In this document: piece by piece, positions 8,106-16,339 of the stretch
Layout of the letters: the number at the start of each line of letters is the position of its first letter
How positions within the stretch are numbered: position 1 is the stretch's first letter
Source of the DNA: an uncultured Eubacterium sp.
GTDB taxonomy: Bacteria; Bacillota; Clostridia; Lachnospirales; Lachnospiraceae
Assembly: GCA_947384955.1 (NCBI GenBank)
Contig: CANDJC010000015.1
Span: 1 to 51,543 of the forward strand
Direction: 5' to 3'
Length of the DNA stretch: 51,543 nucleotides
Notes under the pieces: generated by a model
What the model saw: the letters and a program-made list of their open reading frames with translations, nothing else
Told to the model about the DNA's origin: nothing
Database searches by the model: none
Position numbers and translations under genes: made by a program

Positions 8106-9528
8106 TTCTGTTTCCCCCATGCTGCTGCAGACTGACAAAGGATACCGGTAAACCGCACACATCAATCCGGCAAGCTGTTTTAGAACAGAGTTCTAACCCC
8201 CCCCCTTGCAAAATCCGGCTTATGAATTTTAAAACCATGCGAATCATCCCCCTGCATTTCTGTATGTAATAAATAAACCTGTTTTTCCAGTATAAATAAA
8301 ATTCAGATTCCCCGTATACGTTTTTCATCGCCGCATCAAACCCCTTCTCCGGAATTATCCTCCAGAGCCTATCATATTCCTCCGGTTTTTCAGTCGGCTC
8401 CTTTAACGTATCATTGCCCCGGACTGCTTCCTGTCTGTCCCGCTCGAAGCACACCGTCCGGCTTTTTATTTTAAGAAATAATTCCCTGCCTTTCCGGGAA
8501 TTTACCAGCACCATATTCATTCCCTGTAACGGATTTTCTGCTGCGACTGCTTCCGCAATTCCCCAGAAATCCCCCAGCGTAATGTCGCCCTGCCTGTGCC
8601 CGCCTGCAAACGGACAGACATAACATGCTTCCTGAAATAAACAGTGGCGCATAAAATTTTTAAAATAGGCATCCTGATACTGAAACCCCTGATACAGAAT
8701 TCTCCAGTTTTCAGACCATGCCGTAAGCCTGCAGTCGAATCTTCCGCCGCGAAAAGTAACATCCCGGACATGCTTTCCCCTGCTGACATATGCTAAATGC
8801 TCGCGCAGACAGCGCGGGGAGCTTCCGCCGTGGCATAAAAGGTCCGCCGTTATCAGCTTCCCGGTCAATCCCGGATTTCTGGCATCCAGATATGCATATA
8901 CAGCGTTCACTTCACACGGAACACCGATAAAAAGTCCCTCCTGCCCGTCTGCGAGCCGTTTTTCCGTTTCCCTGTAAACGCCTGTTTTATTGCTGAGCAC
9001 ATATTTTGATTTTGAAATCCGCGGGATATCGGATACGCGGTCAGTCACGATGTGCCTTGCAATACCCGTACCGCTGTCAAAGATAACGCCTGCCACAAAG
9101 CCGCCGCTTCTTATCACTTCCTCAGACAGTTCCCCCGCCAGCCCGCCGGAAGCGCTGTGATAATGCCTCTTCTTATCCCTGCTCCATGCAGCATAACACC
9201 TGGATTTTTCGATATCTTCCAGACAGCTCTTTTCTCCGGCATCCGTCCCGTCTGACATTCCGCCCTGTTTCCTGTCATCCGTGACGTCCTCTGTTCTGCT
9301 TTGTTTCCTGCCGTCCGTCTTGTCTCTGAATCCGTCCTGTTTCCTGCCGGCATGACTGCTTTTTCGTGCCGGACAGACTCTCCGGCACAGGCCACATCCT
9401 GTACAGTGTGCTTCGTCTGTCACCGGACGCCAGAAGCCGCCTGTATCCTGCATGGAAACAGCGTCCTCCGGACAGATATCACAGCATGCTGCACAGCCAC
9501 AGCATTCTCTGTCGCTTACAATCCTCAT
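8092..9528 (-). CDS. Ferredoxin/FrhB-family protein of a polysaccharide cluster
   Basis: Protein of 478 residues. Two [4Fe-4S] ferredoxin motifs lie at the N-terminus (Cys9/12/15/19 and Cys42/45/48/52), followed by an F420-hydrogenase beta-subunit (FrhB)-like domain with SASGGLAGELSEEV and GVPCEVNAVYAYL and a cysteine group near the end (CYVCPFAGGHRQGDITLGDFWG). Such proteins are common in polysaccharide clusters, usually beside a pyruvyltransferase, which is absent here. Residues 62-97 are three 12-residue repeats beginning RKQ, a hydrophilic linker. Near the C-terminus nine G bases encode GGG. The 33 or so residues after it look unlike family protein and run into the MenD-like gene, so the natural end may be at the tract. 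It overlaps the cytidylyltransferase stop in an ATGA. Confidence 0.8.
   Translation of the reverse strand: MRIVSDRECCGCAACCDICPEDAVSMQDTGGFWRPVTDEAHCTGCGLCRRVCPARKSSHAGRKQDGFRDKTDGRKQSRTEDVTDDRKQGGMSDGTDAGEKSCLEDIEKSRCYAAWSRDKKRHYHSASGGLAGELSEEVIRSGGFVAGVIFDSGTGIARHIVTDRVSDIPRISKSKYVLSNKTGVYRETEKRLADGQEGLFIGVPCEVNAVYAYLDARNPGLTGKLITADLLCHGGSSPRCLREHLAYVSRGKHVRDVTFRGGRFDCRLTAWSENWRILYQGFQYQDAYFKNFMRHCLFQEACYVCPFAGGHRQGDITLGDFWGIAEAVAAENPLQGMNMVLVNSRKGRELFLKIKSRTVCFERDRQEAVRGNDTLKEPTEKPEEYDRLWRIIPEKGFDAAMKNVYGESEFYLYWKNRFIYYIQKCRGMIRMVLKFISRILQGGGLELCSKTACRIDVCGLPVSFVSLQQHGGNRNVCG
8180..8196 (-). repeat. Short perfect inverted repeat beside the G tract
   Basis: TTAGAA and TTCTAA arms around a 5-base centre. 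It directly abuts the nine-G tract at the 3' end of the FrhB gene. It is too AT-rich and short to be a good terminator. It could promote pausing or slippage at the tract. Confidence 0.4.
8197..8205 (-). repeat. Nine-G tract in the FrhB-like gene
   Basis: Nine C on the plus strand, nine G in the coding strand. With nine, the frame continues about 33 codons to 8092. With eight it meets TAG at once. With ten it stops after VRTLF. It is one of three such tracts in this operon. Confidence 0.85.
9238..9345 (-). repeat. 36-bp in-frame tandem repeat, three copies
   Basis: Three 36-base units encode RKQDGFRDKTDG, RKQSRTEDVTDD and RKQGGMSDGTDA. The core TGTTTCCTG (plus strand) recurs at 9266, 9302 and 9338, exactly 36 bases apart. 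Copy number could change without a frameshift and would alter the linker between the ferredoxin and FrhB domains. Confidence 0.8.
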
Positions 9529-9959
9529 ATTTCCCCGCCCTGAATTTTGTGAAGAACATCCGCTAAGAGCGTCGAAGATACGCCCTTCGTATATTCTAAA
9601 AATACAACATCCACTCCGGTATTTTCGAAATCCTTTCTGATTTTCTGATACATCACAGAATCCTTCCAGTCTGTTCCGTGAAACAGGACATCAAAATGCA
9701 GCCTGTTCCATGCCTCCATTTTATCCATGGATGTCTGAGGCACAGCTTCATCCACATATTTAATCGATTCCACTATCGCAATCCGCTCACGGAACGGTAT
9801 CACCGGATGCTTCTGTTTGTAAGCTTCTGCCAGCTCATCCGTACTGACGCCGACAATCAGCCTTTCGCACTGCTGCCTGGCTCTTTTTAAAAGATTCAGA
9901 TGCCCGATATGAAACATATCATAAACACCGGTTGTGTAGCCTGTTTTATACTTTTGCAT
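9525..9959 (-). CDS. Cytidylyltransferase-like protein (TagD family)
   Basis: Nucleotidyltransferase of 144 residues, the size of glycerol-3-phosphate cytidylyltransferase. The HIGH motif is HIGH at residues 17-20 within GVYDMFHIGHLNLL. The family C-terminal RTEGISTT segment appears as YTKGVSSTLL, a noticeable change. Members transfer CMP (or AMP) from the nucleotide to a phosphorylated polyol, giving for example CDP-glycerol. As it directly precedes the FrhB, MenD-like and SDR genes, I infer it activates the product or a precursor of that module for capsule decoration. The true substrate cannot be read from sequence. Confidence 0.85.
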   Translation of the reverse strand: MQKYKTGYTTGVYDMFHIGHLNLLKRARQQCERLIVGVSTDELAEAYKQKHPVIPFRERIAIVESIKYVDEAVPQTSMDKMEAWNRLHFDVLFHGTDWKDSVMYQKIRKDFENTGVDVVFLEYTKGVSSTLLADVLHKIQGGEI

Positions 9960-9991
9960 TGTTCCAGATTTTCCTTCCGCATTTTATTCTG

Positions 9992-11458
9992 TCAGTCACT
10001 GCCGCCTGACAGCAGCTGCAGTGCTTCTGCAAATTTTCTCCTCCCAAACAGCCCTGCTGTCAGAAGCATCAGGATAAAAAATCCCCGCCGCAGCAGCGTA
10101 TCGTGATACAGCACCGTCAGAAGCATCATAAAAATCAGCGCTGCCGCAGAAAGCCCGGACAGAAATTTCGTATCATAAATGCTGCTCTGCACCCCGTTTT
10201 TCCTGAGTATCTTTTTCATAAAATAATAATGTGCCAGTGTATAAATCACATAGCAGACAAGTGTCGTGTATGCCGCAGCACAAAAGCCAAATCGTTTCAG
10301 AAAGAGCGCATTCAGAATGATATTTGCCACAGCGCTTACTGCCGACGCAGCCGTGATATACTTATTTTCTTCATAATAAAACTCAACCGCTCCAAACAGC
10401 GGATACAGAAACATGAAAAAGGAAGCCACCGCAGCCGGCGGTATTACCCGGAGAGCTTCCTCATATTCTTCTGGAAGCATCCACCGGAACACATCAGGAA
10501 TGATGCAGATTAACAGAAAGGTAACCAGTGCAACAAAAACAACAGCCAGATTTGTAACTTTTGAAATTACTTCATATTTCTGTTCCTTTATCTTCCGGTA
10601 CAGCCACGGCGTAAAGGACGAGTGCACCGCCGATGTCAGAAGCCCCAGAAGCATTGCAAACGTATAGGCCGCGCTGTATATTCCTGCATCCGAGCTTCCG
10701 CATATACTGTTTATCATCAGTCTGTCCGACTGATTTAAAATCTGCATGGACAGATAATGCGGAATTAACACCGCGTTAAACCGGAACCCGTACGTCCAGT
10801 ACCTTCTGCTGTAATAAGCCTTTCCTTTTTTCTGATTTGCCGCAAAAAGCCAGACACCCAGCACTGCATTTATAAAAAGCGGGACAAGAATCTTCGCTTC
10901 TGCCCGGTACTCCGTATGCATCAGTACATAATAACTGGCAGCCGGATTTAATACAGCCGTCGTCACGGAACACGCGACCAGCAGCTTGTATTTATAAAAA
11001 TAACGCTGCACCGCAGACCACAGGGCAAACGGAATAAGAGCCAGAATTTCAATATACATGCAGACTGTCAGGAATTCTGACAGTCCAAGCAGCCTGCTGA
11101 AAGGCCCTAGAAAAAGAACTGTCACAAATAAAAACGCCAGTGTGAGCGTTGCCGCAAGCCCCTGAAAGGAGGAAACCACTTCGTAAATTTTTTCCGGATT
11201 CTTTACAATCGCTACATTAAACACGCCTCCCCAGATAGTGAGTGTGCAGAATATGGTAAAAATTCCAGTCCAGGACTGATACACGGAAATCAGCCCGTAC
11301 TCCTCCGTCGTAAGAATCCTGCTGAATACCGGAAGCGTCAGAAAGGAAATCCCTCTGACTAAAATATTCGAAACCGCAAACCAGACAGAAGCCTTCAGGG
11401 CATCTGAAACTGTCTGATACCGCTTTAAAATCTCTTTCATCTCCAGCTCATCCCGCAT
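9992..11458 (-). CDS. Wzx-type polysaccharide flippase
   Basis: Integral membrane protein of 488 residues with about 12-14 predicted helices, from the polysaccharide transporter branch of the MATE/MOP superfamily. The N-terminal pattern SVWFAVSNILVRGISFLTLP followed by FSRILTTEEYGL is characteristic. It would flip undecaprenyl-linked repeat units across the membrane. The start at 11458 overlaps the previous gene by 11 bases; an ATG at 11440 is an alternative. Both have weak binding sites. With the Wzy-like polymerase and the Wzz-like protein in the same operon, it defines a Wzx/Wzy-type capsule pathway. Confidence 0.88.
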   Translation of the reverse strand: MRDELEMKEILKRYQTVSDALKASVWFAVSNILVRGISFLTLPVFSRILTTEEYGLISVYQSWTGIFTIFCTLTIWGGVFNVAIVKNPEKIYEVVSSFQGLAATLTLAFLFVTVLFLGPFSRLLGLSEFLTVCMYIEILALIPFALWSAVQRYFYKYKLLVACSVTTAVLNPAASYYVLMHTEYRAEAKILVPLFINAVLGVWLFAANQKKGKAYYSRRYWTYGFRFNAVLIPHYLSMQILNQSDRLMINSICGSSDAGIYSAAYTFAMLLGLLTSAVHSSFTPWLYRKIKEQKYEVISKVTNLAVVFVALVTFLLICIIPDVFRWMLPEEYEEALRVIPPAAVASFFMFLYPLFGAVEFYYEENKYITAASAVSAVANIILNALFLKRFGFCAAAYTTLVCYVIYTLAHYYFMKKILRKNGVQSSIYDTKFLSGLSAAALIFMMLLTVLYHDTLLRRGFFILMLLTAGLFGRRKFAEALQLLSGGSD

Positions 11459-12965
11459 CCGTCATTCTGTTATAATTATCCACCGCTATCAGATATCCGC
11501 CCTGAAGCTCCCTGTCATCCGCAATCCGGGATATGAAATCCGAAATGCCAGGGACATCCTCAAAATGCGGAAACCCCAGCTCCGTCAGCGCACAGAAAAA
11601 ATTTCTCCTGCCCGTCATATTCACAGAAGCAAACGGGATTCCCGTCAGCGCACCGTCCACCATTGCAACCGAATGCTCACCAAAAACCAGATCCGCTTCT
11701 TCCAGATCCTTCTGCAGGCTGCCCCTGGAAAGCGACAGTTTAAAATCGCTGATATCATTATCCGGAATGTTGCCGGACAATACAAGATTGGGCAGTCCCA
11801 GGGAGGAAAAATACTGCGCATATCTCTGAATGGAACTGACTCCCTGGTGCAGCGGATGCACCCAGGCCGGATGACAGCGGTATAAAAAGCGGATTTCCGG
11901 GAATTTTTCTGCCAGATGCGCGACCGCAAGAGCCATCCGGTCCTCATCCGACCTGTTTTTCAGCGCCGTCCAGTCGCCGGAGCCGCTTGCCGCAATCAGT
12001 ACCGTGCGCACCTTTTTCGGAAACACAGGCTCCGGAAGATACAGTTTTCTGCGAAACGGCATGATGCTGACCGCAAGCCCCATATTCCGAAACATCTGCT
12101 CCCCCATCTCATCCCATGCATAATACTTTACATTTGACGGATGAAACGCCAGATAGCGGCTTGCATAATTCGGCGGAAGATACCCGTCCTGAATATATCT
12201 TACATCATACCTTCTGTCATCCGGCACAAGGCTGTTTCCCGCCTCATGCAGCGCCGTCAGGTACTGGCAGCGGGAAGCATCTTCAAACTCACCGTTTAAC
12301 AGCTTCCTGCATTCTTCATCCGACTGCTTCCACTCGATATCCATCCGGTAGCCGGTCCGTTCCAGCCTTCCCATAAAGACATATTTTTTCTGCCGAAACT
12401 GTCCGGTAAAAATTTTATCTCTGTACCGGCTGAAATTCTGCTCTTTTTCAGAATTTTTCCAGAATCCTTTTCTGATTCTCCGGTAAGCAGCCGCCATCCA
12501 TTCATTCTGATGCAGCGCTTTTTTCACCGTTTCCACAGTGCCCCTGCGGTAATAGTACCTGCCCCTCCGGTATCGGAATCCGTGCCGGAGCCATGTTTTC
12601 AGGCAGATTCCCAGGTCATCGGACAGAATATATCCTTTAAAGTCCCCGTACCGCTGTTTCAGCTTCTGGACAATCCGCTCATTTTTCAGCTCCTTTATTT
12701 TATCATAATATTCTTCCAGGTTTTTTACATTCTGCCTGAATGCCTGCACATCACACGCTTCCATCTGTGCATCTGTCAGAAAATCTGCAAATGTCAGATA
12801 CCGGACTGCTGCCGGCTTCTTAAAAAAGCGTTCTATTTTCCTGCGCTCAAAATCAAACAACAGCTGTGTTGTGACAAACAAAACCTTTTCAGATTTTATT
12901 TTATGCACGACAGGCTCTAAAGAATCTAGCTTCAGGTTCTGGCTGAATACAATTATGCTTATCAT
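11448..12965 (-). CDS. Unrecognised capsule protein, possible GT-B transferase
   Basis: Protein of 505 residues without a signal peptide or membrane helix. I do not recognise the family. The N-terminal part (about residues 1-170) is charged, with many Arg/Tyr (RYRRGRYYYRRG). The C-terminal part looks like the second half of a GT-B fold: TVLIAASGSGDWTAL, then RFLYRCHPAWVHPL, NLVLSGNIPDND, and ADLVFGEHSVAMVDGALTG, which resembles the donor-site helix of capsule and teichoic-acid-type transferases. I infer a glycosyl- or polyol-phosphate transferase. The transferase using the CDP-linked precursor from the adjacent module is not otherwise evident, so this is a candidate. ATGA overlap with the methyltransferase gene. 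Confidence 0.6.
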   Translation of the reverse strand: MISIIVFSQNLKLDSLEPVVHKIKSEKVLFVTTQLLFDFERRKIERFFKKPAAVRYLTFADFLTDAQMEACDVQAFRQNVKNLEEYYDKIKELKNERIVQKLKQRYGDFKGYILSDDLGICLKTWLRHGFRYRRGRYYYRRGTVETVKKALHQNEWMAAAYRRIRKGFWKNSEKEQNFSRYRDKIFTGQFRQKKYVFMGRLERTGYRMDIEWKQSDEECRKLLNGEFEDASRCQYLTALHEAGNSLVPDDRRYDVRYIQDGYLPPNYASRYLAFHPSNVKYYAWDEMGEQMFRNMGLAVSIMPFRRKLYLPEPVFPKKVRTVLIAASGSGDWTALKNRSDEDRMALAVAHLAEKFPEIRFLYRCHPAWVHPLHQGVSSIQRYAQYFSSLGLPNLVLSGNIPDNDISDFKLSLSRGSLQKDLEEADLVFGEHSVAMVDGALTGIPFASVNMTGRRNFFCALTELGFPHFEDVPGISDFISRIADDRELQGGYLIAVDNYNRMTDAG

Positions 12966-13804
12966 TGTTTTCCTCTCTCATTACATGCTTCCAGCAGAAA
13001 TCCTTTATCTGCTGTCTCCTGAAATCCCGCCCTTCTTTTCACCGGTATCGAACCGTCATAATCCCATTCAAAAATAATCCTGTATTTCATTTTCCGGATA
13101 AAATGCCTGAACCTTTTCAGCTCAAATAAATATACCGGATATACTGCCTGATAAATGGATTCCGGAACATGCTGAAGCATATACTGTTCCTTCCCTTTCC
13201 AAAAGGCGGTTTCATCGATTACTACATATCTGATTTTCTTATCCAGAAATTCCCTCAGCATATCATAAGGATCCGGAAGATAGCCTAAAACACTCGAAAG
13301 CAGCAGCACACTGCAGTCCTTCTGCTCCAGGCACTCATCAAGCGTATCATAAAAAGAAATCTCCGGAATACAGCGCCTTCCATACTCTGTAAAATGCTTC
13401 TGTTCAATCACGCTCCAGTCCAGATTCAGTCCCCGGGTTTCCTCCCGTATCCGGAAAAAGATGCTTCCAAGCGAACCTCCGAAATCTGCCACATGCAGCC
13501 GGCTTTCCTTTAAATGAACATAATAAAGCGAGCAGAGCAGTTCGTAGTTTATCTTTTTTTCCAGAAACGCCACCCCGTCCTGTTCATAGGCCGCCTTATT
13601 CTGCCGCACTGAATTCGTGGCCGCAATTACCTTCTTCAGAATCTCAGGCCGCTCATACCCCCCCCCGCAGGAATCTGCCGCTTTCTGCGCCTCGTCCCAG
13701 GACGGATACGAATCATAATAATACAGTACCTTCTCCAGGCTGAAAAACCTGTTTTTCAAATCCCTCACAGCAGGGGGAATCCATTTTTTTATATATTCAT
13801 GCAT
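12962..13804 (-). CDS. TIGR04325-family methyltransferase
   Basis: Protein of about 280 residues of the LIC12133/TIGR04325 methyltransferase family, common in surface polysaccharide loci. The family N-terminal pattern is visible: SWDEAQKAADS, a Gly-Tyr, EILKKV, then YEQDGVAF. The SAM-binding strand is LHVADFGGSLGS, and the later motif is VLGYLPDPYDML. The start at 13804 has AAGGA 8 bases upstream; the longer frame overlaps the preceding GT2. Family proteins have GY where this one has GGGY, because nine G bases lie at codons 47-49. With eight or ten G the product would end within about ten codons. It probably methylates a sugar of the repeat unit. Confidence 0.8.
   Translation of the reverse strand: MHEYIKKWIPPAVRDLKNRFFSLEKVLYYYDSYPSWDEAQKAADSCGGGYERPEILKKVIAATNSVRQNKAAYEQDGVAFLEKKINYELLCSLYYVHLKESRLHVADFGGSLGSIFFRIREETRGLNLDWSVIEQKHFTEYGRRCIPEISFYDTLDECLEQKDCSVLLLSSVLGYLPDPYDMLREFLDKKIRYVVIDETAFWKGKEQYMLQHVPESIYQAVYPVYLFELKRFRHFIRKMKYRIIFEWDYDGSIPVKRRAGFQETADKGFLLEACNERGKQ
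13658..13666 (-). repeat. Nine-G tract in the methyltransferase gene
   Basis: Nine G in the coding strand at codons 47-49. Loss of one G gives GGGMSGLRF then a stop. Gain of one gives GGGV then a stop. So only multiples of three around nine keep the enzyme intact, as expected of an on/off contingency tract. Confidence 0.85.
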
Positions 13805-13818
13805 GGTCTGATTCCTTT

Positions 13819-14751
13819 TCACACTCCCTTTAACAGACTGGCAGACATGCGCTTTGCAAGCCTGGCAGAATCTTTTAACAAAAGTCCCGGCACACCCATC
13901 CTTACCGCTGCCATCGAATAAAATACTCCGCACGCCTTTTTATATCCGCTCAGATCATACGTGCACGGCATCTTTTTTACGATATACTGATAATACAGCT
14001 CCTGGACAAATGCCCTGTTTTTCTTTTTGACATGCGCAAAATCACAGATCCTTAAATCGCCGTCCCTGACTAAATCCAGAAGAATCTGCGGGTAATCCAC
14101 AGCAAACGCGTAGAACAGGTTATACGTTCCTTTATGCCTGTCACCCGACGGCATTTCATCCAGGAGAATGCTGTCATCTATCATATAAGTCTTCGCATCT
14201 CTTCTGGAAAATAAAATATTTGTATGCGGATAAAGCTCATGATACCTTTCGCTGTCTGGAATCCTGTCAAAATCCTCTTTCCAGAACGCCATGCCCGTCG
14301 ACCAGGAAGAATAAATGCCCAGCTCCCTTACAAACGAAGAAAAATCTTTCACTGTCGTTACTTTCTTTTTTCTTTTCAGCACTCCGTTTGTAAAATAAAT
14401 CACAGGCTTTTCGCTTTCATATTTTTTCACAAACCGGAGCCAGTAACGCAGCGCCCCGTCTGTCAACCTGGTTCTGTGATTCAGAAATTTAATAAAAACC
14501 CCCCTGGCATGCCTGTAAGCATCCGGCTCGCTCATAAATTCATTCGTGCCGGACGGATAGTAATACAGATTTTCATGCCCTGCAGCATAGGCTTCCATTT
14601 CTTTTCGAAACTTCCGGTTATTTCCATTATCTGCAACAATCACTTCAAACCATTTCTGCTTTATATTCTGTGCATAGATGCTCTCCAGCACAGGAAATAC
14701 CCACTCCGAAATCCCGTTTGTGGGCATGCACAGAGAAATCAGCGGCCTCAT
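13819..14751 (-). CDS. Family 2 glycosyltransferase
   Basis: Protein of 310 residues beginning LISLCMPTNGISEWVFPVLES, the GT-A N-terminal strand of family 2. IVADNGNN gives the first Asp. The usual second acidic motif (DxD) is not obvious: the equivalent place reads FIKFLNHRTRL, so metal binding may differ. It belongs to the group of glycosyltransferases that also carry a C-terminal domain of unknown role. One-base overlap (TGATG) with the FdtA gene before it and 14 bases to the methyltransferase after it. It would add one sugar to the lipid-linked repeat unit; donor and linkage are unknown. Confidence 0.75.
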   Translation of the reverse strand: MRPLISLCMPTNGISEWVFPVLESIYAQNIKQKWFEVIVADNGNNRKFRKEMEAYAAGHENLYYYPSGTNEFMSEPDAYRHARGVFIKFLNHRTRLTDGALRYWLRFVKKYESEKPVIYFTNGVLKRKKKVTTVKDFSSFVRELGIYSSWSTGMAFWKEDFDRIPDSERYHELYPHTNILFSRRDAKTYMIDDSILLDEMPSGDRHKGTYNLFYAFAVDYPQILLDLVRDGDLRICDFAHVKKKNRAFVQELYYQYIVKKMPCTYDLSGYKKACGVFYSMAAVRMGVPGLLLKDSARLAKRMSASLLKGV

Positions 14752-15167
14752 CAGACACCCTCCCCCATCATTTTCAGATATGTACCGTAATCCCTGATAT
14801 ATTCCGTATCATCGTAATGCGTGCTTGCCAGAACAAGGAGCACGCTGTCCGGGGAAAAATCATACATATCCTTCCATATCATGCGCGGAATATAAATCCC
14901 CGTCATAGGCCTGTCCAGCGCCACGCTTATTTCTTCTTTTCCGTCTGTCATCCGCACCCTGCTGGTGCCGGCGACATTGACTAAGACAAATTCCGACCTG
15001 AGGTTCGCGTGCTGTCCGCGGATTACCTTCGAATCTGACTGGCAGATATAAAAGACCCGCCGGATTTCAAAAGGCACGGAGCGGCCTCCTTCGATTACAA
15101 CCAGCTTTCCCCGCTCGTCCCCGAGATCAGAAAATGTTAAAACCGGACATCTTTCTTTTAAGCTCAT
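14751..15167 (-). CDS. fdtA: FdtA/QdtA-type sugar 3,4-ketoisomerase
   Basis: Cupin of 138 residues matching the FdtA/QdtA/WxcM-like family: DERGKLVVIEGG, PFEIRRVFYI, RGQHAN (metal or catalytic His), GIYIPRMIWKDMYDFS and LVLASTHYDDTEYIRDY. Family members convert dTDP-4-keto-6-deoxyglucose to the 3-keto sugar, which an aminotransferase then aminates. It precedes no rml gene here, so the dTDP-sugar must come from elsewhere in the genome. It overlaps the DegT aminotransferase by 4 bases. FdtA versus QdtA (galacto versus gluco product) cannot be decided by eye. Confidence 0.85.
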   Translation of the reverse strand: MSLKERCPVLTFSDLGDERGKLVVIEGGRSVPFEIRRVFYICQSDSKVIRGQHANLRSEFVLVNVAGTSRVRMTDGKEEISVALDRPMTGIYIPRMIWKDMYDFSPDSVLLVLASTHYDDTEYIRDYGTYLKMMGEGV

Positions 15168-16339
15168 AATACCTTCCTTTTATTTTCCAAATGCCTGGCG
15201 TGCATCCGCTGCCCTGTCTGCCGGCTGCTTCTGAACGCATTGAGTGCATCCGCCACCCTCTCCGTTTCGCACGGATACATGCCGTTATAAATAGGAATGC
15301 TGAGAACCTCATCCGCATATCTTTCCGCTATCGGATAATCCCCCTTATGAAACCCGAGATACCGGTAGGCCTTTGAAAGATGCGGCGGCACCGGATAATG
15401 GATCAGCGTCTGTATGCCTTTTTCGTTTAAATATGCCGCAAGCTCATCCCTGTGCCCCGGCACATGGAGCACAAACTGATGCCAGCTGCTGTCTGCGCCG
15501 GGACGTATTTCAGGAAGCTGCAGGAGAGGATTGTTAATATCCCTCAGGTAGCGCTGCGCAATCCCGGCCCGCTCCCGGTTCAGCTCATCCAGATGCTTCA
15601 GCTTCACCCGCAGAAGGCCTGCCTGCAGCTCGTCCAGGCGGCTGTTTACGCCCACAGCTTCATGCTGATACCGGCTGCCCGCGCCATAATTGCGGTATAT
15701 CCTGAATTTCTGAATGAGCTCCTCATCATCCGTGATTACTGCCCCCGCATCTCCAAAAGCCCCGCAGCCTTTCGTCGGATAAAAACTGAAACACCCGATA
15801 TCCCCGAATGTCCCGGCCTTTTTTCCCATCCAGTGATTCCCGTGGCTCTGCGCACAGTCCTCCACCACCTTTAAATGATGCCTTGCAGCAATATCCATAA
15901 TCTTTGTCATGTCACAGCACTGCCCGTATAAGTGAACTGCCAGGACAGCTTTTGTATGCGGGGTTACTGCGTCTTCTATTTTATCTGCGTCGATATTGTC
16001 ATACTCATCCGGCTCCACAAATACCGGCCGCGCCCCGTTCATCGTAATCCCCATCACACAGGCAATGTAGGCATTGGCACACACAATAACCTCGTCTCCC
16101 TCCCGAATGCCCAGCAGCTGAAAGCTCAGCCGCAGCGCATCCAGCCCGCAGGCCAGCCCGGCGCAGTATTTCGCGCCCGTATACTCCGCCCACTCCTTTT
16201 CGAACTGCTCCCCCTCTCTGCCAAGCACATACCAGCCGGAGCGGAGCACCTGAACAGCCTTTTTCTCATATTCCCGTGCATAAAGCGCATACTGCCTGCC
16301 AAGATTATTTGTCATGATGACCTGACTGTTTTCCTGCAT
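15164..16339 (-). CDS. DegT/DnrJ/EryC1/StrS sugar aminotransferase (FdtB-like)
   Basis: PLP-dependent aminotransferase of 391 residues. The PLP lysine is in GCFSFYPTKGCGAFGDAGAV. Also present are ACGLDALRLS, AVHLYGQCCDM, EDCAQSHGNHWMGKKAGTFG and YRNYGAGSRYQHEAVGVNSR, all standard for this family. The start at 16339 follows AAAGGAGG with a 9-base spacer, although this lies inside the end of the acetyltransferase gene (35-base overlap). Next to FdtA, it most likely aminates dTDP-3-keto-6-deoxyhexose to a 3-amino sugar (Fuc3N or Qui3N). Confidence 0.88.
   Translation of the reverse strand: MQENSQVIMTNNLGRQYALYAREYEKKAVQVLRSGWYVLGREGEQFEKEWAEYTGAKYCAGLACGLDALRLSFQLLGIREGDEVIVCANAYIACVMGITMNGARPVFVEPDEYDNIDADKIEDAVTPHTKAVLAVHLYGQCCDMTKIMDIAARHHLKVVEDCAQSHGNHWMGKKAGTFGDIGCFSFYPTKGCGAFGDAGAVITDDEELIQKFRIYRNYGAGSRYQHEAVGVNSRLDELQAGLLRVKLKHLDELNRERAGIAQRYLRDINNPLLQLPEIRPGADSSWHQFVLHVPGHRDELAAYLNEKGIQTLIHYPVPPHLSKAYRYLGFHKGDYPIAERYADEVLSIPIYNGMYPCETERVADALNAFRSSRQTGQRMHARHLENKRKVL

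Noticed and set aside
8197-8205. The nine-base tracts as plain sequencing or assembly errors
   Set aside because: Two of the three tracts leave the protein in frame across conserved sequence on both sides, which an indel error would break. Error in the FrhB tract remains possible, as its downstream tail looks unnatural.
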